DNA of 64,000 bases from Candidatus Bathyarchaeota archaeon (GTDB lineage Archaea; Thermoproteota; Bathyarchaeia; TCS64), in contig JABIBQ010000073.1 in assembly GCA_018652685.1 (NCBI GenBank), forward strand, positions 62,001 to 126,000, in the 5' to 3' direction. The notes beneath the pieces were generated by a model. That model was not told where the DNA came from, ran no database searches, and was given only the letters and a program-made list of their open reading frames with translations. A program made the translations under genes and the position numbers. The first letter of the stretch is position 1, and each line of letters begins with the position of its first letter. Below are positions 1 through 7,696 of this stretch, one piece after another.

Positions 1-1038
1 TTCCCATTTGTAGTATTTGTCGCCTGGGCTAGTTCGATTATCGCCGTCCAGTACTACTCGGATTCCTGCTGCCTTGAGCTTGGTTTCAATCTCCATAGCA
101 TAATCCATGGCTATCTCCTCCTTGCCTCTGAATAGGATTGGAACTATTACCACCTGTTTAGGTGCTACCTTTGGAGGTAGTACCAGTCCGTTGTCATCGC
201 CGTGGTGGGCGATTGTTGCGGCAAGAGTCCGTCCGAACCCCATGCCGTAGCATGTATTTGCTGCTGTTGCCTGCTCACCGTTTTCGTCCTCGAATGTCTG
301 CTCGAACGCCTCACCGAAGTTGTATCCCAGTTGGTGTACCGTGCCGATCTGGTTCACTTTACCATCAGGGTTCCACGTATCGAATGCGACACTATAGTCA
401 GCACCCGCAAACTTGTCAAAGACCGGTCTCTTCAGCTTGATGTAGCTCAAGCCCAGCTCATCATAGACCTCGCTGTAGAGCTTGAGGGCTATCCTGATCT
501 GTTTCTCAGCGTCCTCGTACTTGGCGTGGGCCGTATGACCCTCATTCCATAGGAACTCCCTTCCACGGTAGAGCGGCCTGGTTGCCTTTGTCTCATACCG
601 GTAGACATTACATGTCTGCTGCATCCTGATGGGAAAGTCCTGATGGCTCCTCATCCAGAGCTTGAACATAGGATAGATAGCTGTTTCTGAGGTTGGTCTC
701 AGAACGAGCTTGTTCTCCAGCTCGTTCTCGCCTGCGTGTGTAATCCAGAAGACCTCGCCGCTGAAACCGGCGATATGATCCTCCTCTTTTTGGAAACTGC
801 TCTGCGGTATCACAACTGGGAACTGCATTGGATCGTGGTCCGTTGCGTCTAGTTTCTCCTCAAGCATGGCTATGATACGCTTAGCGATACGCATGCCCCA
901 TCCTGTATATACCGTGAATCCCTTCACGGGGTATCTGTCGTCAGCTATCTTCGCCTCAAGAAGGACGTTGTCATACCATTCGGTAAAGTTGTCCTTGGCG
1001 ATTAGCTCTTTCTTCTTAGAGGACTTTTTCCCAGTCAT
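1..1038 (-). CDS. proS: Prolyl-tRNA synthetase, N-terminal part (cut by window edge)
   Basis: Charges tRNA-Pro with proline in the cytoplasm. The gene is open at the left edge, so it is absent from the ORF track; I translated 346 codons from an ATG at 1038. Class II synthetase motifs are visible: 'RPTSETAIYPMFK' (proline-binding TxE loop), 'VYRYETKATRPLYRGREF' (motif 2) and 'GFGRTLAATIAHHGDD' (motif 3 region), followed by the start of the anticodon-binding domain 'VVIVPILF'. This is the archaeal/eukaryotic type of ProRS. The start is preceded by a purine-rich GGGAGAGGAA ribosome-binding site and by a TATA-like TTTTTAAAA about 35-45 nt upstream, so the transcript probably has a short leader. 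The family is usually near 480 residues, so roughly a quarter of the protein is missing from view. Confidence 0.96.
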   Translation of the reverse strand, partial: MTGKKSSKKKELIAKDNFTEWYDNVLLEAKIADDRYPVKGFTVYTGWGMRIAKRIIAMLEEKLDATDHDPMQFPVVIPQSSFQKEEDHIAGFSGEVFWITHAGENELENKLVLRPTSETAIYPMFKLWMRSHQDFPIRMQQTCNVYRYETKATRPLYRGREFLWNEGHTAHAKYEDAEKQIRIALKLYSEVYDELGLSYIKLKRPVFDKFAGADYSVAFDTWNPDGKVNQIGTVHQLGYNFGEAFEQTFEDENGEQATAANTCYGMGFGRTLAATIAHHGDDNGLVLPPKVAPKQVVIVPILFRGKEEIAMDYAMEIETKLKAAGIRVVLDGDNRTSPGDKYYKWE

Positions 1039-1154
1039 TCAATTTCCTCTCCCTTCCCATGAATGAGTTTGGGTTTTAAAAAGGTAGGGTAAGGTGGGAT
1101 AGTTTTCCCCCTTCCTCCGCAAAGACTATAGGTACAGTGTATACATTCTATCAC

Positions 1155-1340
1155 ATGCCCCAGATTGACACCGATGATATTGTGGCTATGGAGGATCCCC
1201 ATATCACAGTGCGAGGTTACAGAAGGCGAACTACCATACCATCCGGGATTTTCAGGTTCATGGAACTGAAAGATGGCGATGTGATAAGGTGGATAGCGAC
1301 CAAAAATGGAGAAGTCTTCGTTTCTAAATTAGAAAGATAA
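1155..1340 (+). CDS. AbrB/SpoVT-type small DNA-binding protein
   Basis: A 61-residue protein resembling the swapped-hairpin AbrB/MazE domain: 'ITVRGYRRRTTIPSGIFRFMELKDGD' has the family pattern of a basic strand, 'TTIPxxI', then 'L..GD.I.W'. Such proteins are transcription factors or antitoxins; no toxin gene is adjacent, so a regulator is likelier. The ORF track starts at a GTG (1137), but the ATG at 1155 is preferred because a TATA-like 'actatag' sits about 28 nt upstream, which fits leaderless transcription. It diverges from proS across a short promoter region. Its target genes cannot be told from sequence. Confidence 0.7.
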   Translation: MPQIDTDDIVAMEDPHITVRGYRRRTTIPSGIFRFMELKDGDVIRWIATKNGEVFVSKLER

Positions 1341-1744
1341 GCGTTTCCACAAAGAGAGTAAAATCTTCAAGTGGACCATATTTATTTCCATTTGACAGGA
1401 TCTTGTGCGTTTGCTTGTTTATCATACCATCACATCGAATTTGATACGCAATATTAAGGCAATTATCGATGAGATGATTGGACGTTAATTATTGATATCT
1501 GCATCGAAGTTCTATAATCTGAGGATTATGTGGGATTAATAATAATTCCTCATATCACAATAGAATCTAATAACATATATTTTCAGAGGGGATCATGCTC
1601 CACATGAACCCGGTCCCCCTCAGTTTCTCATCCATGAGGACAGGATGAATTTGGTTGGAGTTAATAATATCTGTATGTTATATGAAGAAAAATCAAACCA
1701 ATTACCGTTATATGAGCTGAGACAGATCTAATAGAGGGGGAAAT
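1341..1744. other. 404-nt AT-rich intergenic region
   Basis: No convincing ORF. It holds several TATA-like stretches (for example 'catatttattt' and 'acatatatttt') and an inverted repeat in which 'gaggggatc' and 'ccccctc' flank a loop of roughly 20-25 nt near 1586-1622. The last 15 nt carry a strong 'agaggggg' ribosome-binding site serving the TTG-initiated gene at 1745, implying that gene has a leader, unlike many neighbours. An unannotated RNA is possible but I recognise none. Confidence 0.4.
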
Positions 1745-2284
1745 TTGACGAAAAACGATAAAGATTTCATAATATTGCATGTTGAAAGGTACCCCGAAGC
1801 CCAGCCGAGGGATGTCTACAAACTCATTTTCCAGGGAGTTTATGGCGTGGGGCACATTATCAGCGAAAAGGCCAAAGAATACCTTTGGGAAGAAGCTGGG
1901 AGAATACCATTAGAGGACTACCCGGACCGTCCCCTGAGAGAGCCCGTTTCTCCCGATGGCTCAATCGTCAGGGTCAACCTCAGACCATTCTTGAGGAGGA
2001 ACCTGAGCCTTGACGACTTGTTCCGGGTGATGACCGCTTCAGCAGAGATGACAGGAAACGATGAAAAGTTCATAAAGCTCTGGATGGTTTTCGTGGGTCT
2101 GGTGGAAGTAGGTGATATCAGAATGGAGTTGAAGGGAATCAAGGAATTACAGGACTCCATCAACAAGAATGGGATAAAGCCCATGCATCACACCGAGCCA
2201 TATCGTCAGGCGTATTACCCAGCGTACAGGGTCGTCACGCTCGACTTGTTCAGAGAAGAGTTTTGCGAACCCGAACATGCTTAA
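1745..2284 (+). CDS. Conserved hypothetical protein (179 aa)
   Basis: Soluble 179-residue protein without signal peptide or membrane segment. I recall similar uncharacterised proteins in bacteria sharing the N-terminal pattern 'YP..QP.DV.KLIFQ..YG.GH', here 'YPEAQPRDVYKLIFQGVYG' followed by 'GHII'. A C-terminal 'YRQAYYPAYRVV' also looks conserved-type. No catalytic signature was recognised, so no function is assigned. It starts with TTG, supported by an AGAGGGGG ribosome-binding site 5 nt upstream. It precedes the M20 peptidase gene by 24 nt, but that gene has its own TATA-like box, so an operon is uncertain. Confidence 0.7.
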   Translation: MTKNDKDFIILHVERYPEAQPRDVYKLIFQGVYGVGHIISEKAKEYLWEEAGRIPLEDYPDRPLREPVSPDGSIVRVNLRPFLRRNLSLDDLFRVMTASAEMTGNDEKFIKLWMVFVGLVEVGDIRMELKGIKELQDSINKNGIKPMHHTEPYRQAYYPAYRVVTLDLFREEFCEPEHA

Positions 2285-2290
2285 AAACCT
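2281..2290 (+). promoter_or_regulatory. TATA-like box of the M20 gene
   Basis: 'ttaaaaacct' begins 28 nt before the ATG at 2309, the spacing expected of an archaeal TATA box for a leaderless transcript. It supports ATG 2309 rather than the TTG 2303 of the ORF track. Confidence 0.5.
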
Positions 2291-2308
2291 GACAAACAAC
2301 CTTTGATT

Positions 2309-3742
2309 ATGACCAGCAAGGTAAAGAAGTCAGCAATAGGTTGGATCAAACAGAACCACGACGAGATTATTGAGCTAAGCGACGAGCTGTGGAACTGCCC
2401 CGAGTTAGGGTTACTGGAGTTCAAGTCAGCAAAATTGATGATTGACGAGCTGAAAAAGCATAGATTCAGAATAACGAAGGGAGTTGGTGGTATGCCAACC
2501 GCTTTCGTTGCCGATTATGGGACGGGAAAGCCAATCATAGGCGTGATGGGGGAGTACGATGCCCTGCCAGGACTCAGTCAGAAGGTATCGACGGACAAGG
2601 ATCCGCTTGAAGCAGGAGCACCAGGTCAGGGATGCGGACATAATATCCATGGAGCGTCGGGGCTAGCAGGAGCGGTAGCCATAAGGTACGCCATGGAGGA
2701 ACACGGGCTTGTGGGCACCGTTAGGTTCTTCGGGACACCTGCCGAGGAGAGCGCCAGCGGTAAGGTCTGGATGGTGCGGGATGGTGTATTTGACGGCGTG
2801 GACGCCGTGATCAGCCACCATCCGAGTAGCATGAATACTGGGAGTCTAGCCAGCAGTCTGGCAAACAACAGCGTCAAGTTCCACTTCACGGGAAAGACCA
2901 GCCACGCGGCAGGGAGCCCAGAACAGGGCAGGAGCGCGCTGGACGCAATCGAGCTCATGAATGTGGGCGTTAACTTCCTTAGGGAGCACGTCGTCCAGGA
3001 TGCACGAATACACTACATCATCGAGGAGGGTGGTGGACAGCCCAATGTTGTACCAGGATACGCTAGGAGCTGGTACCTGGTTAGGGCACCTGAAAGGACC
3101 CAGGTGGATCACATTTACAAGAGGGTGTTAAAGATCGCCGAGGGAGCGACTCTGATGACGGAGACGGAGCTTCGGATCGAGTTCATCAAGGGGATCTACA
3201 ACAAGATTCCCAACAAGGTGCTGAGCGAGACCGTTGTCAACAACATGAGGGCGATCGGGACTCCCATATACACTGATGACGAGATCGAGTGGGGAAAGCA
3301 ACTAACTAAATCAGTGTCCAGGGACGGAAAGATAGGCAGTCTTAGGAAGAGCCAGCGTCCCGGATGGGAGGAGTTAGTGGACGTCGTTATGGACACATCT
3401 GTCCCTGATCCATGGAATGATGGTTTCGTGAGCCCGGGCAGCACTGATGTCAGTGATGTCAGCTGGATGGCTCCAACCATGGAGTTCTCCACGGCGACAT
3501 GGCCTCTGGGGACACCCGGTCATAGTTGGATGAACGTGGCGGCCAGTGCCCACAGCATCGGACATAAGAGTCTCATCTTCGCCTCGAAGATAATAGCCTC
3601 GGTAGGTCTGGACCTATTGACAGATGCTGAGCTCAGGGAGAAGGCGTGGGAGGAGCACGGAAAGAGGACCATGGGTAAAGAGTACAAGACTCCCATCCCC
3701 GAGGGGATGCAGCCCCCGCTGGATATGTGGGGCAAGAAATAG
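2309..3742 (+). CDS. M20-family amidohydrolase, AbgB-like
   Basis: Zinc-dependent amidohydrolase of the M20 family, resembling subunit B of p-aminobenzoyl-glutamate hydrolase and other N-acyl-amino-acid/dipeptide hydrolases; 477 residues is the usual length for AbgB. Visible motifs are 'GVMGEYDALPGLSQ' (metal-ligand Asp region), 'GQGCGHNIHG' (metal His), 'GTPAEESASGKVWM' (catalytic Glu pair), 'ISHHPS' and a late 'GTPGHSWMNV' (metal His), with the dimerisation 'lid' domain between. The paired MFS transporter at 4418-5623 could import its substrate, which is inferred to be an acylated amino acid or aminobenzoyl peptide. A second M20 gene lies at 7697. Its stop codon abuts the stop of the convergent MBL gene with no spacer. 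Confidence 0.9.
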   Translation: MTSKVKKSAIGWIKQNHDEIIELSDELWNCPELGLLEFKSAKLMIDELKKHRFRITKGVGGMPTAFVADYGTGKPIIGVMGEYDALPGLSQKVSTDKDPLEAGAPGQGCGHNIHGASGLAGAVAIRYAMEEHGLVGTVRFFGTPAEESASGKVWMVRDGVFDGVDAVISHHPSSMNTGSLASSLANNSVKFHFTGKTSHAAGSPEQGRSALDAIELMNVGVNFLREHVVQDARIHYIIEEGGGQPNVVPGYARSWYLVRAPERTQVDHIYKRVLKIAEGATLMTETELRIEFIKGIYNKIPNKVLSETVVNNMRAIGTPIYTDDEIEWGKQLTKSVSRDGKIGSLRKSQRPGWEELVDVVMDTSVPDPWNDGFVSPGSTDVSDVSWMAPTMEFSTATWPLGTPGHSWMNVAASAHSIGHKSLIFASKIIASVGLDLLTDAELREKAWEEHGKRTMGKEYKTPIPEGMQPPLDMWGKK

Positions 3743-4378
3743 TTAGAGGATCAGAGTATCCCCTGGCTTCATCATCTTCACCTGTGTGCTGCAAGAGGAC
3801 TCGACCTGGACCTTGAACTCGTTTGGATCTGTGTCCCAGATGTGCATCGGGATCGCCATGACGGGATTAACTGCCATGGCAGCCTCAACCGCGTCGGGGC
3901 AATCCATTGTATAAGTGCCTCCACTCGGAACAAGCATCACATCAATGCCTTTCACATCCTTCATCTCCTCGATAAAATCCGAGTCACCTACATGGTAGAT
4001 GGATTTTCCCTCGGCGTACACGATGTACCCCACACCAACTCCCTTGGGGTGGTATGGCTCGCCGGGGTTCCTGAACCGTTTGAAGTTGTATGCCTCCACC
4101 GCTTTAATCGCGACCTCTCCTATGCGCGTGGACTCCCCCGGTTTCAGAGACTTGACCTCTGTGCCCAGTTTCTCACCGCACTCGGCGGTGGCGATGATCT
4201 TCGTCCCCTCCGTCTTGATGAGGTCCACCTTATCTGGCTTGCAGTGGTCGTCGTGGTGGTGGGTGCTGAGGATGATGTCCGCCGGTTCATCGTACTCCCC
4301 CTCGGAGGGGTCGATATAGATGGTCACGCCCCCCGTTTTGAGCTTCCATGAAGCGTGTCCTAGCCATTTGAGTTCCAT
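3743..4378 (-). CDS. MBL-fold metal-dependent hydrolase (UPF0173/UlaG-like)
   Basis: Cytosolic metallo-beta-lactamase-fold hydrolase of 211 residues. The metal-binding signature is plain: 'HASWK' near the N-terminus, 'STHHHDDHC' (HxHxDH), 'IYHVGDSDF' and the late 'IPMHIWD'. Length and the 'MELKWLGHASW' start match the UPF0173/UlaG group, which includes lactonases and many uncharacterised hydrolases. The gene is tail-to-tail with the M20 peptidase and lies 39 nt downstream of the MFS gene on the same strand, so MFS and MBL genes probably form one transcript. Substrate unknown. Confidence 0.88.
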   Translation of the reverse strand: MELKWLGHASWKLKTGGVTIYIDPSEGEYDEPADIILSTHHHDDHCKPDKVDLIKTEGTKIIATAECGEKLGTEVKSLKPGESTRIGEVAIKAVEAYNFKRFRNPGEPYHPKGVGVGYIVYAEGKSIYHVGDSDFIEEMKDVKGIDVMLVPSGGTYTMDCPDAVEAAMAVNPVMAIPMHIWDTDPNEFKVQVESSCSTQVKMMKPGDTLIL

Positions 4379-4417
4379 AATAATCGTTATGGGCTATGTT
4401 TCACGAGTTTAAGACAG

Positions 4418-5623
4418 TTACTCTGACACCTTCGTCTCGTATGCGAAAGTGTACGCGAACCCGAACACGATTCTCAATCCAGCTGAGATGAGGAGCCCCT
4501 GGTTTATCCCGGTGAAACCTGAGGAGGAGAGGAAGTTATCAACTACATAGCCGCCCAGGTTGCTTCCAATGAAAGTAGCTATTCCGAACGCTGTTGTGCT
4601 ACTGGCCAGGTATGTCGCCCTCAAGTCTGCTGGGGCTAGATCAATGACGTACGTTGACTCACTGATCATCCACGCCGCCATTCCAACGCCCAGGAAGAGC
4701 TCGGCGATGGTGATGTGGTACCACTGCCCGGCAAAAGCATAGGCTATCGGAGCAATCGCCATCATCATCCGGCTCATGACGATGACGGGTTTCCTCCCAA
4801 CGTTATCCATGAACCCGCCTAATCGCCGCTGGGCCAGGGTTGATACCGCGCTGCTGCTGAGGCTCAGGGTGGCGACCTGCCAGACCGTCATTTTGAGCTT
4901 ATCAGTAATCACGTAGGGGAACAGCGGCCAAGCGGTGCTCATGCCCACGCCATAGATGAAGTTGAGGATGAGATAACGGGTCAGCCTTGGGTCGCTGAAC
5001 AGCCTCTTTAGGTCAAGCTGCAGGGATTTTCCCTCTGGCGGTTTCTCCTCCACAAAGAGTACGAGGACTCCACCAACAAGGCTGGCAAGGGCCGCGAGGA
5101 TGAGTACCACTGTGAAACTCTCCCTGGTGGTGTCCCCCACCTGGTTGAAGTTGATGGAAAACGCGACAAGCATCGCAACAAAGCTACCCATCTGTGCAAA
5201 ACTGTTGATCTTACCGATCATCTCACCACGGTTCTTGTCATTCGTGTAGTCCCCGAGAAGGCTGCTCCATCCAGGCCTGGTCATGCTGGTGGCAAAACTG
5301 CTGACCAGAACCCAGAGGATCAACCAGTTCGGCTCCTTGTAGAACACGAGGGCGAGTATTGCCGTGGCATTGAGGAATTGCCCAGCGGCTATGAATTGTT
5401 TCTTGCCGTACCTGTCGGCCAGCTGGCCGAACAGGAGCTGGGTGAGGTTGCCGAAGAGGCTTTTCCCTCCCTGGAGAAAGCCCATCTGGTTGACAGACGC
5501 GCCGGCGATGGAGACCAGCAGGTTGTTGTAGCGGTTGTTGAGACTGTCCCCGAACATCCGGATGAACCCCGTCCATATGAGGATCTTGTTTGTCTCCAAC
5601 GGCTCATCCTTTTGTCTGCTCAT
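4418..5623 (-). CDS. MFS transporter
   Basis: Twelve-helix major facilitator superfamily permease of 401 residues. The signature between helices 2 and 3 is 'GQLADRYGKKQF' and an equivalent lies at 'GGFMDNVGRKPV' in the second half. It is clearly related to the MFS at 9049-10233: both share the N-terminal 'NLL..I.GA.V.Q.G', 'LFGxLADRYGKK' and 'SLLGDYT' patterns. Each is linked to an M20 amidohydrolase gene, suggesting import of peptide- or amide-type substrates or export of products. Starts at ATG 5623, divergent from the flavoprotein gene across 123 nt. Confidence 0.9.
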   Translation of the reverse strand: MSRQKDEPLETNKILIWTGFIRMFGDSLNNRYNNLLVSIAGASVNQMGFLQGGKSLFGNLTQLLFGQLADRYGKKQFIAAGQFLNATAILALVFYKEPNWLILWVLVSSFATSMTRPGWSSLLGDYTNDKNRGEMIGKINSFAQMGSFVAMLVAFSINFNQVGDTTRESFTVVLILAALASLVGGVLVLFVEEKPPEGKSLQLDLKRLFSDPRLTRYLILNFIYGVGMSTAWPLFPYVITDKLKMTVWQVATLSLSSSAVSTLAQRRLGGFMDNVGRKPVIVMSRMMMAIAPIAYAFAGQWYHITIAELFLGVGMAAWMISESTYVIDLAPADLRATYLASSTTAFGIATFIGSNLGGYVVDNFLSSSGFTGINQGLLISAGLRIVFGFAYTFAYETKVSE

Positions 5624-5746
5624 TTGGCTCCGAGAAGGAGGTACAGGGTTTAAACCTACCTGAAAAATGGTAAAACATGCTTGTTAATCAGGAAAATGAC
5701 TAACAAGTCTTAAGTAAATATTATCAGAAATACGACTGATTGACCG

Positions 5747-7444
5747 TTGAAGATAACAAAGACTGACCTCTTGATTGTTGGTGCTGGTGCAGCAGGAAGC
5801 ATGGCTGCCATCAAGGCAAGCGATTACACGAAGGATATCATCGTGCTTGAGAAGGCGACCCACAGGAGCGGTGGGGCACTAGGGATTGGCCATTTTACCA
5901 GCGAGATTAACCCGCTATGCAATATCCCGGGAGGGCCCACGAGCATGGAGTTCGTGGAGGGTTATCTGAGCAGTAGTTCCGGTTGGAGTGGACAGGAGCG
6001 TCCACTTGACAAATACATCATAGCAGAGGAGTTCACCCCGATTGTGAGGGAGCTGGAGAGCTGGGGCCTTGAGATATACAAGGCAGGGGACGGCACGTGG
6101 GACAACTACTGGCACAAGAAGATCGGGGAGCGCATGGAGAGTGGATGCTGGGTCAAAGGCGGTTCAATGAAGAAATGCCTTATGGATGAGGTGGAGCGCA
6201 GGGGTATCAAGATCGAGGAGCGCACGATGGCAGTTGACCTCCTCACGAACGATGGGAAAGTCATCGGGGCAGTCGCATTGAACACCAGGACGGGTGAGTT
6301 AACGGCTTACCACGCCAAGGCAGTGGTCCTGTGCACCGGGAGCAGTAGTCGTTCATACATCGTGAACCCTGGAAAGAAATGGTTCTACATGAGAGACATG
6401 GGTACAAACAGCGGCGACGGCAGGGGGATGGTCTACCGAGCCGGGGGAGAGCTGACCATGATGGAACTCATCAGGACAGACCACATGAATGGAAACGTCA
6501 TGGCCCGTTTCTGGGGAGGAAGTGCTGTGAATCACAAGGGTGAGGACTTCTTGGCCGAGACCTACAAGAAGCGTTGGAGTAGGAGCTACGCAATGCACGA
6601 GGAAGAGGAGAAGGGAAACGGACCCCTCTTCTGGGATAGCAGGGATATGCCGCAGGAGGGACATGACAAGTGGGAGGCTTACACGAGCGACGAGAAGAAC
6701 TTCCCAGACGTGGTCTTGACGGAGACTTACACCCAGAAGGGGCAGGACAGGAGGAAGGGCAGGTACGAGTTTGAGAGCCAGCCCATTGGTTTCCTAGGAG
6801 GCCCGGTCTTCAATTACTATGGCGCTACGACCTTACCTGGTTTGTACGCTGCTGGCGACGAGATCTGGCAGGACAGCCTTTCGGGTGCCTACGTGTTCGC
6901 AAGGAGAGCCGGGATTGCGGCTTCGAAGTACATCGAGGGGCAGGATGAATGGACTCCCATTGATGAGAAACAGTTGAAGATGATATCAGACACAATTCTC
7001 GCACCAAGTAAGCGAGAGAATGGGGTTCCACCCCAAGAGCTTGAGGAAAAGGTCAGGGGAATCATGACAAAGTACGCCTACATCAGTAAGACGGGTGGTA
7101 TGCTGGAGCAAGGCCTGAAGAACATACGGAGGATCAGGGAAGAATGGGAGGGAAGGATCAAGGCAGATACCCCCCATGACCTGATGCGGTGGGCAGAGGT
7201 CAGGAACATCATGGAGGTTGCCGAGGTTCACATGGAGTCTTCGCTCTTCAGGACGGAGTCTGTCCCCTACGGCCGCCACTTCCTTGACAGGAAGGACTAC
7301 CCCCCACAGCACCCGACATGGCACAGGCAAAGGGTCGTGGTCAAGAGGGAGGGCGGCGAGATGAAGGTCTTCAAGCGCAGGACCGTGGAGCAACGGCCAC
7401 CCACGCTTGAGGAATACGAGGCTGTGAAGGAGGTCAAGCCATGA
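5747..7444 (+). CDS. FAD-dependent oxidoreductase, AprA/fumarate-reductase-flavoprotein-like
   Basis: A 565-residue flavoprotein of the succinate dehydrogenase/fumarate reductase/adenylylsulfate reductase alpha superfamily. The FAD-binding Rossmann motif is 'LLIVGAGAAGSMAA' at residues 8-21, and the C-terminal FAD-binding part reads 'LPGLYAAGDEIWQDSLSGAY'. The small ferredoxin gene overlaps its stop codon (ATGA), so the pair is made together like AprA-AprB. It lacks surrounding sulfate-reduction genes (sat, qmo), so a role in APS reduction is unlikely; a fumarate-like or amino-acid-derived substrate is more plausible given M20 genes on both sides. The start is a TTG; a stop codon lies two codons upstream and a TATA-like 'gtaaatattat' about 30 nt upstream supports leaderless initiation. 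Confidence 0.85.
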   Translation: MKITKTDLLIVGAGAAGSMAAIKASDYTKDIIVLEKATHRSGGALGIGHFTSEINPLCNIPGGPTSMEFVEGYLSSSSGWSGQERPLDKYIIAEEFTPIVRELESWGLEIYKAGDGTWDNYWHKKIGERMESGCWVKGGSMKKCLMDEVERRGIKIEERTMAVDLLTNDGKVIGAVALNTRTGELTAYHAKAVVLCTGSSSRSYIVNPGKKWFYMRDMGTNSGDGRGMVYRAGGELTMMELIRTDHMNGNVMARFWGGSAVNHKGEDFLAETYKKRWSRSYAMHEEEEKGNGPLFWDSRDMPQEGHDKWEAYTSDEKNFPDVVLTETYTQKGQDRRKGRYEFESQPIGFLGGPVFNYYGATTLPGLYAAGDEIWQDSLSGAYVFARRAGIAASKYIEGQDEWTPIDEKQLKMISDTILAPSKRENGVPPQELEEKVRGIMTKYAYISKTGGMLEQGLKNIRRIREEWEGRIKADTPHDLMRWAEVRNIMEVAEVHMESSLFRTESVPYGRHFLDRKDYPPQHPTWHRQRVVVKREGGEMKVFKRRTVEQRPPTLEEYEAVKEVKP

Positions 7445-7638
7445 CGGCCACGTTTGACTATGTGAAATGCACGAGATGTGGCACCTGTTATAGCCTCTGT
7501 CCGCTGGACGTTATCGTCAAGGACGAGGACGGCAAGCCCAGCGTCAGATACCCCGACGAATGCCAGCTATGCTTCATCTGCCAGGAGGAATGCCCGGCGA
7601 AGGCAATCCACGTCAAGATCCCCCTAGCTTTCTGGTAA
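7441..7638 (+). CDS. Small 2x[4Fe-4S] ferredoxin partner of the flavoprotein
   Basis: A 65-residue ferredoxin with two cluster-binding motifs, 'CTRCGTCYSLCP' and 'CQLCFICQEECP'. It resembles the cluster domain of AprB but lacks AprB's C-terminal tail. The start codon overlaps the stop of the upstream flavoprotein (ATGA), implying translational coupling and a complex in which electrons pass between FAD and the clusters. The electron partner outside the pair is not visible. The next gene begins 58 nt downstream with its own TATA-like box. Confidence 0.92.
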   Translation: MTATFDYVKCTRCGTCYSLCPLDVIVKDEDGKPSVRYPDECQLCFICQEECPAKAIHVKIPLAFW

Positions 7639-7667
7639 CCTGCCCTCACTTTCTTCTTGTATATCAT

Positions 7668-7677
7668 GTTAAATTTG
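7668..7677 (+). promoter_or_regulatory. TATA-like box of the second M20 gene
   Basis: 'gttaaatttg' lies about 25 nt before the ATG at 7697, consistent with a leaderless transcript separate from the flavoprotein-ferredoxin operon. Confidence 0.45.
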
Positions 7678-7696
7678 TTACAGCCAGGTATCCTTT

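Noticed and set aside
1460-1530. C/D-box-like sRNA: 'gatgagatga' followed by 'ctga'
   Set aside because: The C box is imperfect, and no matching C'/D' pair or terminal stem is visible.
3842-4351. 169-aa plus-strand ORF
   Set aside because: Antisense of the MBL hydrolase with His/Val-rich composition.
5747-7638. True adenylylsulfate reductase (AprAB)
   Set aside because: The small subunit lacks the AprB tail and there are no sulfate-reduction neighbours; described as AprA-like only.
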